From: Dreissena polymorpha
Taxonomy: Eukaryota; Mollusca; Bivalvia; Myida; Dreissenidae
DNA: 64,000 nt
Reading direction: 5' to 3'
Assembly (NCBI RefSeq): GCF_020536995.1
Contig: NC_068367.1
Coordinates: 60,515,256-60,579,255 of the forward strand
Of the stretch, positions 23,901 through 30,840 are shown piece by piece (the first letter of the stretch is position 1; every line of letters starts with the position of its first letter). The notes beneath the pieces are model-generated. The model saw only the letters and a list, made by a program, of their open reading frames with translations, did no database searches and was not told the DNA's origin. The translations under genes and the position numbers were made by a program.

Positions 23901-26613
23901 GACTGGCAAATGAACCTGATTGATTTTCAGGTCACTAGGTCAAAGGTCAAGGTCACAGTGACTCTAAACAGTAAAATGCTTTCCTGATGATAGCTCAAGA
24001 ATAATTAGGCCTAGGATCATGGAACTTCATAGGTACATTGATCATGACTGGCAAATGACCCCTATTGATTTTCAGGTCACTGGGTCATAGTTCAAGGTCA
24101 CAGTAACACAAAACGTATTGACACAATGCCAACCCATATTGACAACTGACAACCCATATGGGGGGCTTGCATGTTTTCCAAACAGCCCTTGTAACACTTA
24201 AAGTTTCTCTTAAAATTTTACCATTTCAATTTTTAAATTACAAAACAATAACTAAATGTCTGTGTTTATCTTTTACGATTATTAATAAGGACCTTAAGTC
24301 ACTGTCAGTTTGGAACATTAATAAAAGTGTTGAGGAAGAAGCCAATTGTTAAAAGCATGGCTAGCTCTGTTTGTGAGATCATTCCAAGTACATTGATCTT
24401 GTACCCGTGGCTAGCTCTGTTAGTGAGATTATTCAAGGTACATTGATCCTGTACCCATGGCTAGCTCTGTGAGTAAGATCATTCCAAGTACATTGATCCT
24501 GTACCCATGGCTAGCTCTGTTAGTGAGATCATTCAAGGTACAGTGATCATGCACCCATGGGTAGCTCTGTTTGTGAGATACTTCCAGGTACATTTATCAT
24601 GCACCCATCTGTTGCTTTGTTTGTGAGATACTAGCAGGTACATTGATCCTGTATCAATGGTTAGCTCTGCTTGTGAGGTCATTCATGGTACATAGATCCT
24701 GTACCCATGGCTAGCTCTGTTTGTGATATACTTCCAGGTATATTGATGCTGTATCTATGGCTAGCTCTATTTGTGAGATCATTTCAGGTACATTGATCCT
24801 GTACTCATGGCTATCTTTGTTTGTGAGATAATTCCAGGTACATTTATCCTGCACCCATGGCTAGCTCTGTTTGTGAGATCGTTCCGGGTACATAGATCCT
24901 GTACCCAAGGCTAGCTCTGTTGGTGAGATCATTTAATGTGCATGTATCCTGTACCCATGGCTATCTCTGTTTGTGAGATGCTTCCAGGTACATTGATCCT
25001 GTACCCATGGCTAGCTCTGTTTGTGAGGTACTTCCATGGACATTGATCCTGTACCCATGGCTAGCTCTGTTTGTGAGATACTTCCAGGTGCATTGATCCT
25101 GTACCCATGGGTAGCTCTGTTTGTGAGATACCTCCAGGTACATTGATCATGTACCAATGGTTAGCTCTGTTTATGAGATCGTTTCAGGTACAGTGATCAT
25201 GTACCCATGGCTATCTATGTTTATGAGATACTTCCAGGTACATCGATACTGTACCCATGGCTATCTCTGTTTGTGAGATACTTCAAGGTACATAAATCCT
25301 GTACCCATGGCTAGCTCTATTTGTTTGATCATTTCAGGTACATTGATCCTGTACGCTTGGTTATCTATGTTTGTGAGATAATTCCAGGTACATTGATCCT
25401 GTACCCATGGCTAGCTCTGTTTGTGAGATGCTTCCAGGTACATTGATCCTGTACCCATGGCTAGCTCTGTTTGTGAGATTATTCCAGGAACATTGATCTT
25501 GTACCCATGGCTATCTCTGTTTGTGAGATACTTTCATGTACATTGATCCTACACCCATGGCAAGATTTGTTTGTGAGATCATTTAATGTACTTCGATCCT
25601 GAACCCAAGGGTAGCACTGTTTGTGAGATCATTCCAGGTAAATTGATCCTGTACCCATGGCTAGCTATGTTTGTGAGATACTTCTAGGTACATCAATCCT
25701 GTAACCATGGATATCTCTGTTTGTAAGATACTTCTAGGTACATTGATTCTGTAACTAATGGCTATCTCTGTGAGATCATTTCAGGTACATTGATCCTGTA
25801 CCCATGACTCTCCCATTAAAATAGAGAAATCGTCAATTACTGACATACTCTCCTTACTCAGGGAAAATGTGCATAATGAAATTGAAAGCTGTATAATTCC
25901 ATTAATGTTAAATAAAATTAAACATCCATACCAATTAATGAAGCTTTTTTTTATCTTAAATTCAAAACTAGTTTGAAATTGTTTTGTAAGCACCAGGGTT
26001 TGGAACTTGTTCATGGCACATTTTAACATAAAATACACTTCAAGTGAGTCCGTTCCCTACACATGACCTGCCATGTCTTAAAATGTAAGTCCATTACAGT
26101 TCAGTTTTTGTTGATATTCAATTAAAGTGCTTTGCCTTGTTTTTCCAATTAGTTTTGAGTGAAAAAGAACATGAGAGGTAAAGGTTTTTATGAATGATAT
26201 TGAGTATATTTTTTACATATCAGAAACCAAAACCAAAAGTTAAGTATTTTGAAAACATGAATTAATTCTTTTTAAAACAAACACCACACTTCACCAATTA
26301 AGGAATTATAATATTGCTGCAATTCTAAGTTTATTAACTCTACTGTCCTATTTCAGATGAACTTCGTTATTTTCTTGGCAGTGATACAGTAAGGATAGGA
26401 ACCAGTCGAGTGTTCTACATGTTTCAGTATCGCAGTCTGAACAGACGTCTCGTATATGTAATCCTTGAGAGCGTCATTGAAACACTTTTTCCTGAAAATC
26501 GCTTCAAGGAACTGTTCCGAAAAATGCATTCGCAGTCCGCTCGTTTGAAAGCGAGAAAAAAATGGAGATCCAGTGAAAACCGAAACTGTTGGCAAGAAAA
26601 CTTCCTGATGTAA
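2812..26613 (+). CDS. SNX13: Sorting nexin 13 (SNX13), 3' half of gene, eight exons
   Basis: Proposed join: 2812-2930, 3613-3717, 18445-18639, 19970-20038, 20638-20783, 21399-21467, 23189-23301, 26357-26613. All junctions are GT-AG and preserve frame, giving about 355 residues. Order: end of the PX domain (RYSDF, then PPK and EFLEKRRKALDKYLQ), a linker containing LARKMDTIVNPLKTVGN, then the PXC domain (NIPLRIMLLLMDEVFDLRHK, NQWLRRQIARVLKQLI, MTSAEQVAEYIKAFRD, MRTRV, RVFYMFQYRSLNRRLVYV, ETLFPENRFKELF). The motif order and wording match vertebrate SNX13 rather than SNX14, SNX19 or SNX25. The PXA and RGS domains would lie left of the window. SNX13 is a membrane-anchored RGS-PX protein linked to endosome/lysosome lipid traffic. 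Introns are up to 14.7 kb and rich in mobile elements. Confidence 0.9.
3345..3515. repeat. 32-bp minisatellite upstream of PX exon
   Basis: About three to four imperfect units of roughly 32 bases with core GTCGCGAACTTCTTG followed by AAATTGTGAACATTTGA. It lies about 100 bases before the next SNX13 exon. Unlike other arrays in this gene, its unit does not resemble the adjacent splice site. Confidence 0.75.
3613..3717 (+). CDS. SNX13: SNX13 exon: PX domain, C-terminal part
   Basis: A 35-codon exon in phase 0 at both ends, between TATTTCAG and CAG|GTACC. It encodes the proline-rich loop (LPPKLL) and the final PX helix EFLEKRRKALDKYLQ, which closes the phosphoinositide pocket. The open frame continues past the donor for 20 codons, but that tail is intronic. 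Confidence 0.88.
4030..4655. repeat. Degenerate ~150-bp GGTCA-type tandem array
   Basis: About four diverged units of the same family as 1-326 (recurring 'aactaggtcact', 'gtcaaatctta', 'actcaatttt', 'aacttggtcagaatg'). It is intronic in SNX13. No coding potential is seen. Confidence 0.75.
4656..4975. repeat. AT-rich short tandem repeat ('agcaaattt' units)
   Basis: Imperfect repeats of about 60 bases built on 'atagcaaatttcctta' and 'aaactgctatttt', at least five units. Several short open frames here are by-products. Confidence 0.65.
5145..6749. mobile_element. Non-autonomous DNA transposon with ~340-bp inverted ends
   Basis: The first ~340 bases (5145-5490) match the reverse complement of the last ~340 (6410-6749). 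Both begin CCGTGCACTCCCTCTGGTC, later share CCAGGGTGGCAACTTGT, and end near GTGACCGTTTGGAGACA / GTAACCGTTTGGCGACA. The element is flanked by TA on both sides, as expected for a Tc1/mariner-type TA target duplication. The arms are clearly diverged, so it is old. The interior (5490-6410) has no transposase-like frame. Confidence 0.8.
6752..7511. other. No recognisable feature
   Basis: Intronic sequence of SNX13 between two DNA elements. Several frames of 70-80 codons run on both strands without any motif I recognise. Confidence 0.5.
7512..8687. mobile_element. Mutator-like MITE with tandem repeats inside its inverted ends
   Basis: The element body is 7521-8678, bracketed by a perfect 9-base duplication GCCGTTCTC (7512-7520 and 8679-8687). 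Ends read GGAATACGGACAAA and, reverse complemented, GAATGCCGGACAAA. Each arm carries four or five units of about 30 bases with core GGACAAAAACCCTCCC plus GTGAAAAAACGGGG, in inverted orientation left (to about 7695) versus right (from about 8500). A 9-base duplication with long ends fits the Mutator superfamily. No transposase is seen; the interior has shorter internal duplications ('aacaccgacaaa', 'ttcacacagt'). Confidence 0.8.
8688..9271. other. No recognisable feature
   Basis: AT-rich intronic sequence. The phrase CACATCAAGCAAAAA occurs near 9249 and again near 12871, on either side of the next element. That hints at a short flanking duplication or an older repeat. Confidence 0.4.
9272..12851. 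mobile_element. 3.6-kb non-autonomous DNA element with TA duplication
   Basis: The left end GAGTAATTTCGGGTA and the reverse complement of the right end GAGTAATGTCGGGTA match. Both are followed by a TATTATCGACC block, and both sides are flanked by TA. Further copies of the sub-terminal motif GTCGATATTACC / GGTAATATCGAC occur inside near 11358, 11396 and 12630. The interior has several TGACGTCA sites (about 9380 and 11630) and no long frame, so there is no transposase. A second, hairpin-ended element is nested at 12182-12620. Confidence 0.65.
12182..12620 (-). mobile_element. Hairpin-ended element with AGGTCA tandem core (pearl/Helentron-like)
   Basis: In reverse orientation it runs from a hairpin end (TGCCCCCGTATCG ... 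CGGGGGTATA) to a second hairpin (TGTGTTTCTGACAAACACA) ending CTCTTGTTT. The core holds two ~150-bp units with AAGGTCAAGGTCA and CTCATGGAGCTGCACAT. The same family occurs at 41887-42224 and 61259-61670. The architecture recalls bivalve 'pearl' elements related to Helentrons; that link is inference. Confidence 0.65.
12854..13876. other. No recognisable gene
   Basis: Downstream of TRIM-A on its strand and inside the SNX13 intron. Phrases GGAGCGAGACATTCTAATG near 13254 and, inverted, GAATGTCTCACCCC near 13472 suggest a worn repeat. There is no homology to the propeller exons of the TRIM-B copy. Confidence 0.4.
13877..14477 (-). CDS. TRIM-A exon 2: coiled coil
   Basis: Starts after a TTTTTGCAG acceptor and reads KCSKVLFIADKMKDLHQKG, then heptad-rich sequence (NTQHRQLIEKKDNLEENIKS, EEINALRKTINDSLDQLEKN). 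Similarity to TRIM-B exon 2 stops near 13935; the codons after GLGHI are unique. The frame ends at 13877 with no propeller sequence below it. Confidence 0.75.
13877..17292 (-). CDS. TRIM-A: B-box/coiled-coil protein nested antisense in SNX13
   Basis: Join on the minus strand: exon 1 17292-16961, exon 2 14477-13877, 933 bases, 310 residues, GT-AG with a codon split CA|G. Exon 1 (MASNFESSIDKG...) has two zinc-binding B-boxes: a first one built on CVTC, CEEC and CSKC, and a second on CQKH, CEDH, CQVC and HNHQ. Exon 2 gives a long coiled coil (about residues 115-290) ending in SALSGLGHIF. There is no RING. The last ~30 residues are unrelated to the paralogue TRIM-B, whose frame continues toward a propeller, so the C-terminus looks newly acquired after truncation. 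Proteins of this class act as cytosolic scaffolds; function here is not inferred further. It is a large family in bivalves. Confidence 0.75.
14850..15420. repeat. Ancient AGGTCA-type repeat in TRIM-A intron
   Basis: Diverged units containing 'aggtcaaaggtcaagatcac', 'tgcctattagttttgaga' and 'catgcaatcatg'. A related stretch lies at the matching place in the TRIM-B intron (about 39500-39900), so it probably predates the duplication. Confidence 0.55.
15480..16480. repeat. Degenerate ~150-bp GGTCAAATCT tandem array
   Basis: Six or so diverged units of the family seen at 1-326, with 'aggtcaaatgttagaaaaacc', 'gaggccacatttatgac' and 'atctaggccaggttgaatct'. It sits in the TRIM-A intron; a related array is in the TRIM-B intron at 40130-40905. 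Confidence 0.8.
16961..17292 (-). CDS. TRIM-A exon 1: start and two B-boxes
   Basis: Begins at the ATG ending at 17292 (MASNFES), the same start as in TRIM-B (MASNLES), and ends HVHNHQ with donor CA|GTAAGT. All expected zinc ligands of the second B-box are present (C-x2-H, C-x2-H/D, C-x2-C, then H residues). About 75-80% of residues match TRIM-B exon 1. Confidence 0.85.
17355..17450 (-). promoter_or_regulatory. Conserved upstream block of TRIM-A, probable promoter
   Basis: About 70-100 bases upstream of the start codon, a block is almost identical to the block at 41440-41515 above TRIM-B. It includes GATATCCGGTCATGTGACTG, then TGTATTGCGTCCTA, then TACCCAGATCATATTACCAA. Flanking sequence is much more diverged. 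The core carries an E-box-like TCATGTGA (CACATG) and an ETS-like ATCCGG. Conservation between paralogues, not a known motif match, is the main support. Confidence 0.5.
17860..18435. repeat. Degenerate ~180-bp repeat ('gtcctcaaccaagtttgttc')
   Basis: Three worn units with the phrases 'gtcctcaactaagttggttc', 'aaatcatgcccc'-type and 'ggggt'. This is a widespread bivalve-type interspersed repeat, lying just upstream of the next SNX13 exon. A C-rich tract interrupts it near 18252. Confidence 0.5.
18445..18639 (+). CDS. SNX13: SNX13 exon: PX-PXC linker
   Basis: A 65-codon exon, phase 0 at both ends, between TTTTACAG and GGG|GTAAGTG. It reads GLLSAEVWENHPGVQQFVMK, FLAPGTWERHKSD and LARKMDTIVNPLKTVGNAIK, then TISNDGVSKLRG. 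The ARKMDTxVNPL motif is shared with vertebrate SNX13. The last 13 bases plus donor are the apparent seed of the downstream array. Confidence 0.9.
18640..19375. repeat. Donor-site-derived minisatellite (~27 bp)
   Basis: More than 20 degenerate units with consensus close to GTCAAAACTTAGAGGGGTAAG then TGGGT. The 20 bases GAAACTTAGAGGGGTAAGTG occur across the exon end and donor (18627-18646) and again exactly at 19172-19191. The array starts at the donor with no gap, so the exon-intron boundary is its first unit. Confidence 0.85.
19376..19969. other. No recognisable feature
   Basis: Intron of SNX13. Weak leftovers of the upstream array persist to about 19580, then unique AT-rich sequence to the next acceptor. 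Confidence 0.5.
19970..20038 (+). CDS. SNX13: SNX13 exon: short Ser/Gly-rich linker
   Basis: Twenty-three codons (DSFSRSSGSAAHGTKV, GAGLDPD) between GTTGCAG and GAT|GTATAT, phase 0 at both ends, so it could be skipped without changing frame. It corresponds to the variable acidic linker before the NIPLR start of the PXC domain. Confidence 0.75.
20039..20460. repeat. 46-bp minisatellite starting at the donor
   Basis: Eight or nine units of about 46 bases with core GAATGAAAATAGGGAAATAT then TGGTAACTAAGTGGCTAACAC. The first unit begins within about ten bases of the donor at 20039. The match of the donor itself to the unit is weaker than for the other arrays in this gene. Confidence 0.8.
20525..20637 (+). 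repeat. Decoy 3' splice site repeats before exon
   Basis: About three units that copy the acceptor and first codons of the following exon. The first (20525-20560) is identical over 36 bases to 20631-20666: ATTTCAG then TTAAATGAGAACATTCCA and on through GTATCAT. Two more partial copies follow, one with its own TTTTCAG. Use of the first copy would shift frame (106-base offset) and meet a stop. Confidence 0.88.
20638..20783 (+). CDS. SNX13: SNX13 exon: start of PXC domain
   Basis: Reads LNENIPLRIMLLLMDEVFDL, RHKNQWLRRQIARVLKQLI and KAILGDRMN, ending two bases into a codon at AA|GTAAAG. IPLR-MLLLMDEVFDL and NQWLRR are strongly diagnostic of the SNX13 C-terminal nexin domain. Confidence 0.93.
20784..21398. 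other. SNX13 intron, nothing recognised
   Basis: AT-rich unique sequence between two exons with no array or element I can identify. Confidence 0.5.
21399..21467 (+). CDS. SNX13: SNX13 exon: PXC domain
   Basis: A 69-base exon with one leading base completing a Lys codon, then NIVEHVDFMTSAEQVAEYIK AFR. It runs from TTTTACAG to TCG|GTAATT. WMTSxEQVAxxIKxFR is a conserved PXC block. Confidence 0.92.
21468..22244. other. SNX13 intron, nothing recognised
   Basis: AT-rich sequence. A G-rich patch lies at 22158-22190. The long frame starting at 22119 runs into the array below and is not a gene. Confidence 0.5.
22245..23188 (+). repeat. 22-bp minisatellite of ~43 intact 3' splice sites
   Basis: The unit is ACTTTTCACTCCTTACAGGG then AT (22 bases), about 43 copies, many identical. 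Each carries a pyrimidine tract and TTACAG followed by GGATAC. The array ends in the real acceptor of the next exon, whose first bases (GGATACTTTT) are also the unit, so exon and array share the junction. None of the three unit frames contains a stop, which explains a 253-codon open frame here. Three units (66 bases) equal 22 codons. Confidence 0.95.
23189..23301 (+). CDS. SNX13: SNX13 exon: PXC domain
   Basis: One base completes Arg, then DTFGPEGVLAEPRQARDNN, IKMRTRVVCKAKMLGSTP, ending one base into Asp at CCCCAG|GTACAG. It aligns to the DAFWPNGILAE and MRTRV blocks of SNX13. Trp is replaced by Gly, and the first 10 bases are shared with the preceding minisatellite unit, so that segment may have been homogenised with the repeat. 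Confidence 0.92.
23331..24192 (+). mobile_element. Hairpin-ended element with AGGTCA tandem core
   Basis: Left hairpin TATGCCCCCCTTCGAAGAAG then AGGGGGTATATTG. Five ~150-bp units follow with GGTCACTAGGTCAAAGGTCA, GATCATGAAACTTCATAGG and TGACCCCTATTGATTTTCAG. The right end is TTGCATGTTTTCCAAACAGC then CCTTGT. It is inserted about 30 bases after the exon donor at 23302. The ends match the pearl/Helentron-like plan of 12182-12620, but the core is a different family. Confidence 0.72.
24352..25808. repeat. 50-bp minisatellite resembling the upstream donor
   Basis: About 29 units of exactly 50 bases, with core CCAGGTACATTGATCCTGTA then CCCATGGCTAGCTCTGTTTG and TGAGATACTT. CCAGGTACAxTxATCCTGTA also spans the exon end and donor at 23299-23318. 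The likely seed is therefore that donor, separated from its array by the element at 23331-24192. Each unit also contains an inverted pair GGTACA...TGTACC. Confidence 0.85.
25809..26356. other. SNX13 intron, nothing recognised
   Basis: AT-rich unique sequence up to the TATTTCAG acceptor. The minus-strand frame at 25781-26038 has no motif. Confidence 0.5.
26357..26613 (+). CDS. SNX13: SNX13 last exon: end of PXC domain and stop
   Basis: Reads (D)ELRYFLGSDTVRIGTSRVFY, MFQYRSLNRRLVYVILESVI, ETLFPENRFKELFRKMHSQS and a basic tail KARKKWRSSENRNCWQENFLM, then TAA at 26611-26613. The stop is embedded in GAT|GTAAGTG, a near-perfect donor, so an isoform that splices past the stop is possible. The domain is complete by human comparison, so I take TAA as the usual end. 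Confidence 0.88.
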
Positions 26614-27849
26614 GTGTTTGTTTATCTGTGTGTGCTATGTATCTATTTATTTATTTATTTTATGAACAGATTTAAGATTTGAAACTGCATTTGAATCATA
26701 TTTCAAAATGGCATTAATTTTGTTGTTTTTATACTTTTAAATAATCAACAAATGACAACTTAGCGGCTGTAGATTTAATATAATTTCCAATGTACAGAAA
26801 TATTGTAACCATTTTACTGATGTATTCAAACAGTAAGTAATCTGAGATTATATGTGTTAACTTTACATTTAACAAGGTGTTTTCTTTTTTTCTTGGCTGG
26901 ATATTTATGTTGAGCATGTATTTATTCATGGATCAGTTTGAAACCTGGAGGGAAAACTGCAGTTAAGCATTCAGTCACCAAGAAAATATACTTCTGAACA
27001 GAAACGCAGCACTCCAATCATAATTACCCTTTTACAATAAGCACATCTTAACATTTCATTAAAAAAGATATTTGTAAATTATATTGTGACGAACTTTTGT
27101 TTATGCTGGAAATTTTAGTTTTATGAATTTATGAATAAATGAATAGAATGTATTTGTGAATTTGTAGCGATTCTTAAACTAAAGTGTTTTATTTTAAACA
27201 CCATTTTACAATAAACACATCATAACATTATATTTGTAAAAAAAAAAAGATATTTGTAAACTTAAGTGTGACATAATTTTGTACGTGCAAAAATCTGAAG
27301 TTTTATGATGATATTTATGAATATGTTAATATTGGTGAATTTCTTGAGATTCTTTAAATATGGTTAACTTCAAGTTTCTGTTTTTGCAAAAAAAGAGTTG
27401 TACATTTCATATGCATTTAATACGTATATGTTATTTTGCATTTAGCATTACCTGTTTTCCTGGGACAGTGGCCATCACTGTTGCTTAATACACAGGGGAT
27501 TAAACTCTAGACCCTCCAAACACAAGTGAGTTTGTTAGGTGGTCATCGCAACTGGAATATTTAATTTTGTCTGTAAACACTGCCCCCCCCCCCCTCTCTA
27601 CAAGACCTCATCAAATTAAAACAAAATTATTCTTTGAATTGTCATGCTGTTTTCAAAATATGTCTTACTTTTATAATGTTTATATGACTGTACTTATTAA
27701 ACAATCTGCTATGAACATTTTATCATAACATTTTGGACCAACAAAAATGTTCCTTTTCAAAGTGCTAATGTCTACCAGATTTGTAATAATTGTATTTGTA
27801 TGTGAATTGTCAGTGAGTATGTGCATACTCTGTTTAAATTATTGATGGA
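26614..27849 (+). other. Probable SNX13 3' UTR and downstream spacer
   Basis: AT-rich sequence after the stop with AATAAA at about 27134 and more A-rich signals near 27212. A worn tRNA-like B box (minus strand, AGTTTAATCCCC) lies near 27495, and there is a C-run at about 27582. No other gene is visible. Confidence 0.45.
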
Positions 27850-27967
27850 CTTGTTCAGAAGTTTACTGTAAAATTTCTATGTTTATAATTATGGACCATA
27901 AATTATATATGTTTAATGTTTTCTTTGGACATAAGGAACGTAGATATGATAATCAGGGTTGATTTTA

Positions 27968-28832
27968 AGCTCGGCTGTTTTCGGAGAATACTCTGAGGTA
28001 TTGTCATAGCCTCATCGTCGTCCAACGTCCGCCCTCCGCCGTCCGGGCGTCGTGCTAAAACCTTCACATTGGCACTAAAATTAAAGTGCTTCCACCTACA
28101 ACTTTGAAACTTCATACGTACATGCACCTTGATGAGTTCTACACGCCACACCCATTTTTGGGTCACTAGGTCAAAGGTCAAGGTCATTCTGACCTCTTAT
28201 ATAAAACTTTAACTTTGCCTTTAACATCACAGTGCTTTCACCTACAACTTTGTAACTTCATATTTACATGCACATTGATGAGTTCTACATGCCACACCCA
28301 TTTTTGGGTCACTAGGTCAAAGGTCAAGGTCACTGTGACCTCTAATATAAAACTAACTTTGCCTCTAACATCACAGTGCTTCCACATACAACTTTGAAAC
28401 TTCATATGTATATGCACCTTGATGAGGTCTACACGCCACTCCCATTTTTGGTTCACTAGGTCAAAGGTCAAGGTCACTGTGACCTCTAATATAAAACGTC
28501 AACTTTGCCTCAAACATCATAGTGCTTCCACCTACAACTTTGAAACTTCATATGTACATGCACCTTGATGAGTTCTACATGCCACGCCCATTTGTGGGTC
28601 ACTAATTTCAAGGTCACTGTGACCTCTAATATAAAACTTTAACTTTGCCTCTAACATCACAGTGCTTCCACCTACAACTTTGAAATTTCATATATAGATG
28701 CACCATGATGAGTTCTACACGCCACACCCATTTTGGGTCATTAGGTCAAAGGTCAAAGTCACTGTGACCTCTAAAAAAAAATGACAAGCTTTTGCAGCTG
28801 AGCGTGGCACCCGTTATGCGGTGCTCTTGTTT
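27968..28832 (+). mobile_element. Hairpin-ended element, AGGTCA core type 2
   Basis: Starts AGCTCGGCTGTTTTCGGAG, carries five ~150-bp units (CTACAACTTTGAAACTTCAT, GGGTCACTAGGTCAAAGGTC, AAGGTCACTGTGACCTCTAA), and ends with a hairpin around GAGCGTGGCA...TGCGGTGCTCTTGTTT. It sits at the same point in the duplicated segment as the different element at 41887-42224. Confidence 0.75.
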
Positions 28833-29605
28833 TAAATTTGTGTTGTTAACAGTGTAAGTTGAATGGATGTTTAAAACATATTTATTTAATCGTTAAATTA
28901 ATACACACAAATAAATTTAAATGCACTGAACCTCCTATGAGTATTTTTTGTTTCTTGATTAACAGTTTCCTGTTGTTTTATGCAACAAACTTGTATTACG
29001 GAACCTATAATGAAATTCTTTAGACGAAATTATTCTCTTTAATGTATTTAATTTATATCTACACATTTGTGAAAGCAATAATGGTGAAGATCCCTGTTAA
29101 TTTTACCCAAATTGTCCTTATTATACAAGCATTACAAACTTAATTTGGTTATAGGTGCAATCTATTTGTTTATTTTATTTATTTACTGAAATGTTTTTGC
29201 TTTTACCTTCTGATTTATTGTTAATTATTTCCTCATTTTAAATCATAAGTTAACAATTTAGGCAGTCGTTTGAAAGTATATTTATGACGTCAGTTTTGAG
29301 CTATTTTGTGTGACCATAAAGCTTTTATACTTGTCCTTTTCATTGAAATCTAATCAAGAAAATTAACACCATATTAAAAGAGCTTTTAACACAGCAAAGT
29401 CTATAACTGTATTTCTCAGTAAAATCATCACGTAATTTTGTGCAAAATCATACTGAGAAAAGAGTTTCTGGAAATGACTAAAATTATGACAAAACAATAT
29501 TTTACATTTGGGTGCTTTATTTATTATGTGTATTGCTATGCCAACGCATTTAAAGTCCCTAAAGATTTGCTTCAGTAAACTGTGACTGCATTTGGTCCTT
29601 CACCT

Positions 29606-29830
29606 TGGTGGCTAGCTCAGTTTTGTAGAGCATTGAACTACTAACCTGCTGCTGGCTGGTGTGATCCCCAGCCTGGCCATGTAAATTTTGTACTGATTCA
29701 AATTAAATCCTTTCAATGCCACCCCCCCCCCCCCCACATCAGATTCAAGTAATTCAGCTGCCAGTTACTGGCATTTGTATCTGCATTTATCACTGGTAAA
29801 CTAGCTAACCAAGGATAATAAAGAACTGTT
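29606..29830 (+). mobile_element. tRNA-derived SINE (older than the duplication)
   Basis: tRNA-like head GGTGGCTAGCTCAGTTTTGT then AGAGCA with a degenerate B box (GTGTGATCCCC). The body contains CAGTTACTGGCATTTGTAT and CTGCATTTATCACTGGTAAAC. The same element is at 43118-43330 at the matching place in the paralogous segment, so it was inserted before the duplication. A C-run of about 18 bases is at 29720. Confidence 0.7.
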
Positions 29831-30751
29831 ATCTTAAGGCCGTGATGCCTGAAGTACTTTTGAACACAGTCAAACAATCCAAGTAAACTAGCTAAATATG
29901 GTACTTTTAAGGTTTTCAAAGGAATAGGAATCGGATTCAAACTGATGCGACTTTATTGTTTTCCACAAATTTGTTGCTTAACTATTAAATGCATATGAGT
30001 ATAAGTTAAAACTTGTGAAGTGCACATGAATTTTTATTGATTGAAATTTGAATCAACTTCAAGTATAATAGTGTTACAATTTCATTCCTTTAAATTTTTA
30101 CTTCATAGACGTTGAGTATTGTGTATTAGAAAATATAAAATGTATAATCTGTTCTCTAAATATATTCTAAATTTTGATTATTGGTAAACCATTGTTGTGA
30201 CTGCAATATTATGTGTTGTTTTTATTGTCGGTATTTTATCTCTGTAAATTGGATTGTGTTTGTTTGGAAATGAACAGCTTTTGGTTCGAACCACATACCA
30301 CATTCTGTTGTTACATTGTTTTTCGAAAATTGAAAAAATAGTAAATATTGACAGAAATCAGACTGTGTTTGTTGTGAAAGTGTCAACCTTGAATCCGGCA
30401 GTATACTTAGGACACAGCTAGGTATTGGCATAACAGATCATTCAAAATAATATAAAATCTATTTATTTAGAATGATTAGGTCAATTACATGTGTTAAGGG
30501 TTATGTGATTTTCAAGCAGTTTAGTGGATGTGTTCACAGTTTTCGCCAAATGAAGAGTAATGAATTATTTCCAAACACGCAAACTACAACTCCTGAATAA
30601 GATATATATTAAAAACGTAAACATATATTTATTTATTGATAATCAATAATATACATCAGACAAATATTAAAGCATATGTAACACATTTTATTGATAACTT
30701 GCACAAACGTTCATTATTGATAATAGAGTTTACACTAACAATCAATTTTAA

Positions 30752-30840
30752 TCGTCTGTCTAGTGTAGTTGTGGAGCGTTAGCTTTTGCTTACATATGCC
30801 CTGGGTTGAACTCCAGGGCAGGAACACTACTTTTATTTAC
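30752..30840 (+). mobile_element. tRNA-like SINE head
   Basis: TAGTTGTGGAGCGTTAGC followed by GGGTTGAACTCCAGGGC gives weak A and B boxes. I do not see it in the matching part of the 41.8-44.4 kb copy, so it may be a later insertion. It is short and degraded. Confidence 0.4.

Noticed and set aside
24961-25143. Minus-strand frame with repeated His-Lys-Gln-type motif
   Set aside because: By-product of the 50-bp array; 50 is not a multiple of three, so the frame cannot persist.
22245-25808. CRISPR-like regular repeats
   Set aside because: The 22-bp and 50-bp arrays are head-to-tail with no unique spacers, and the genome is eukaryotic.
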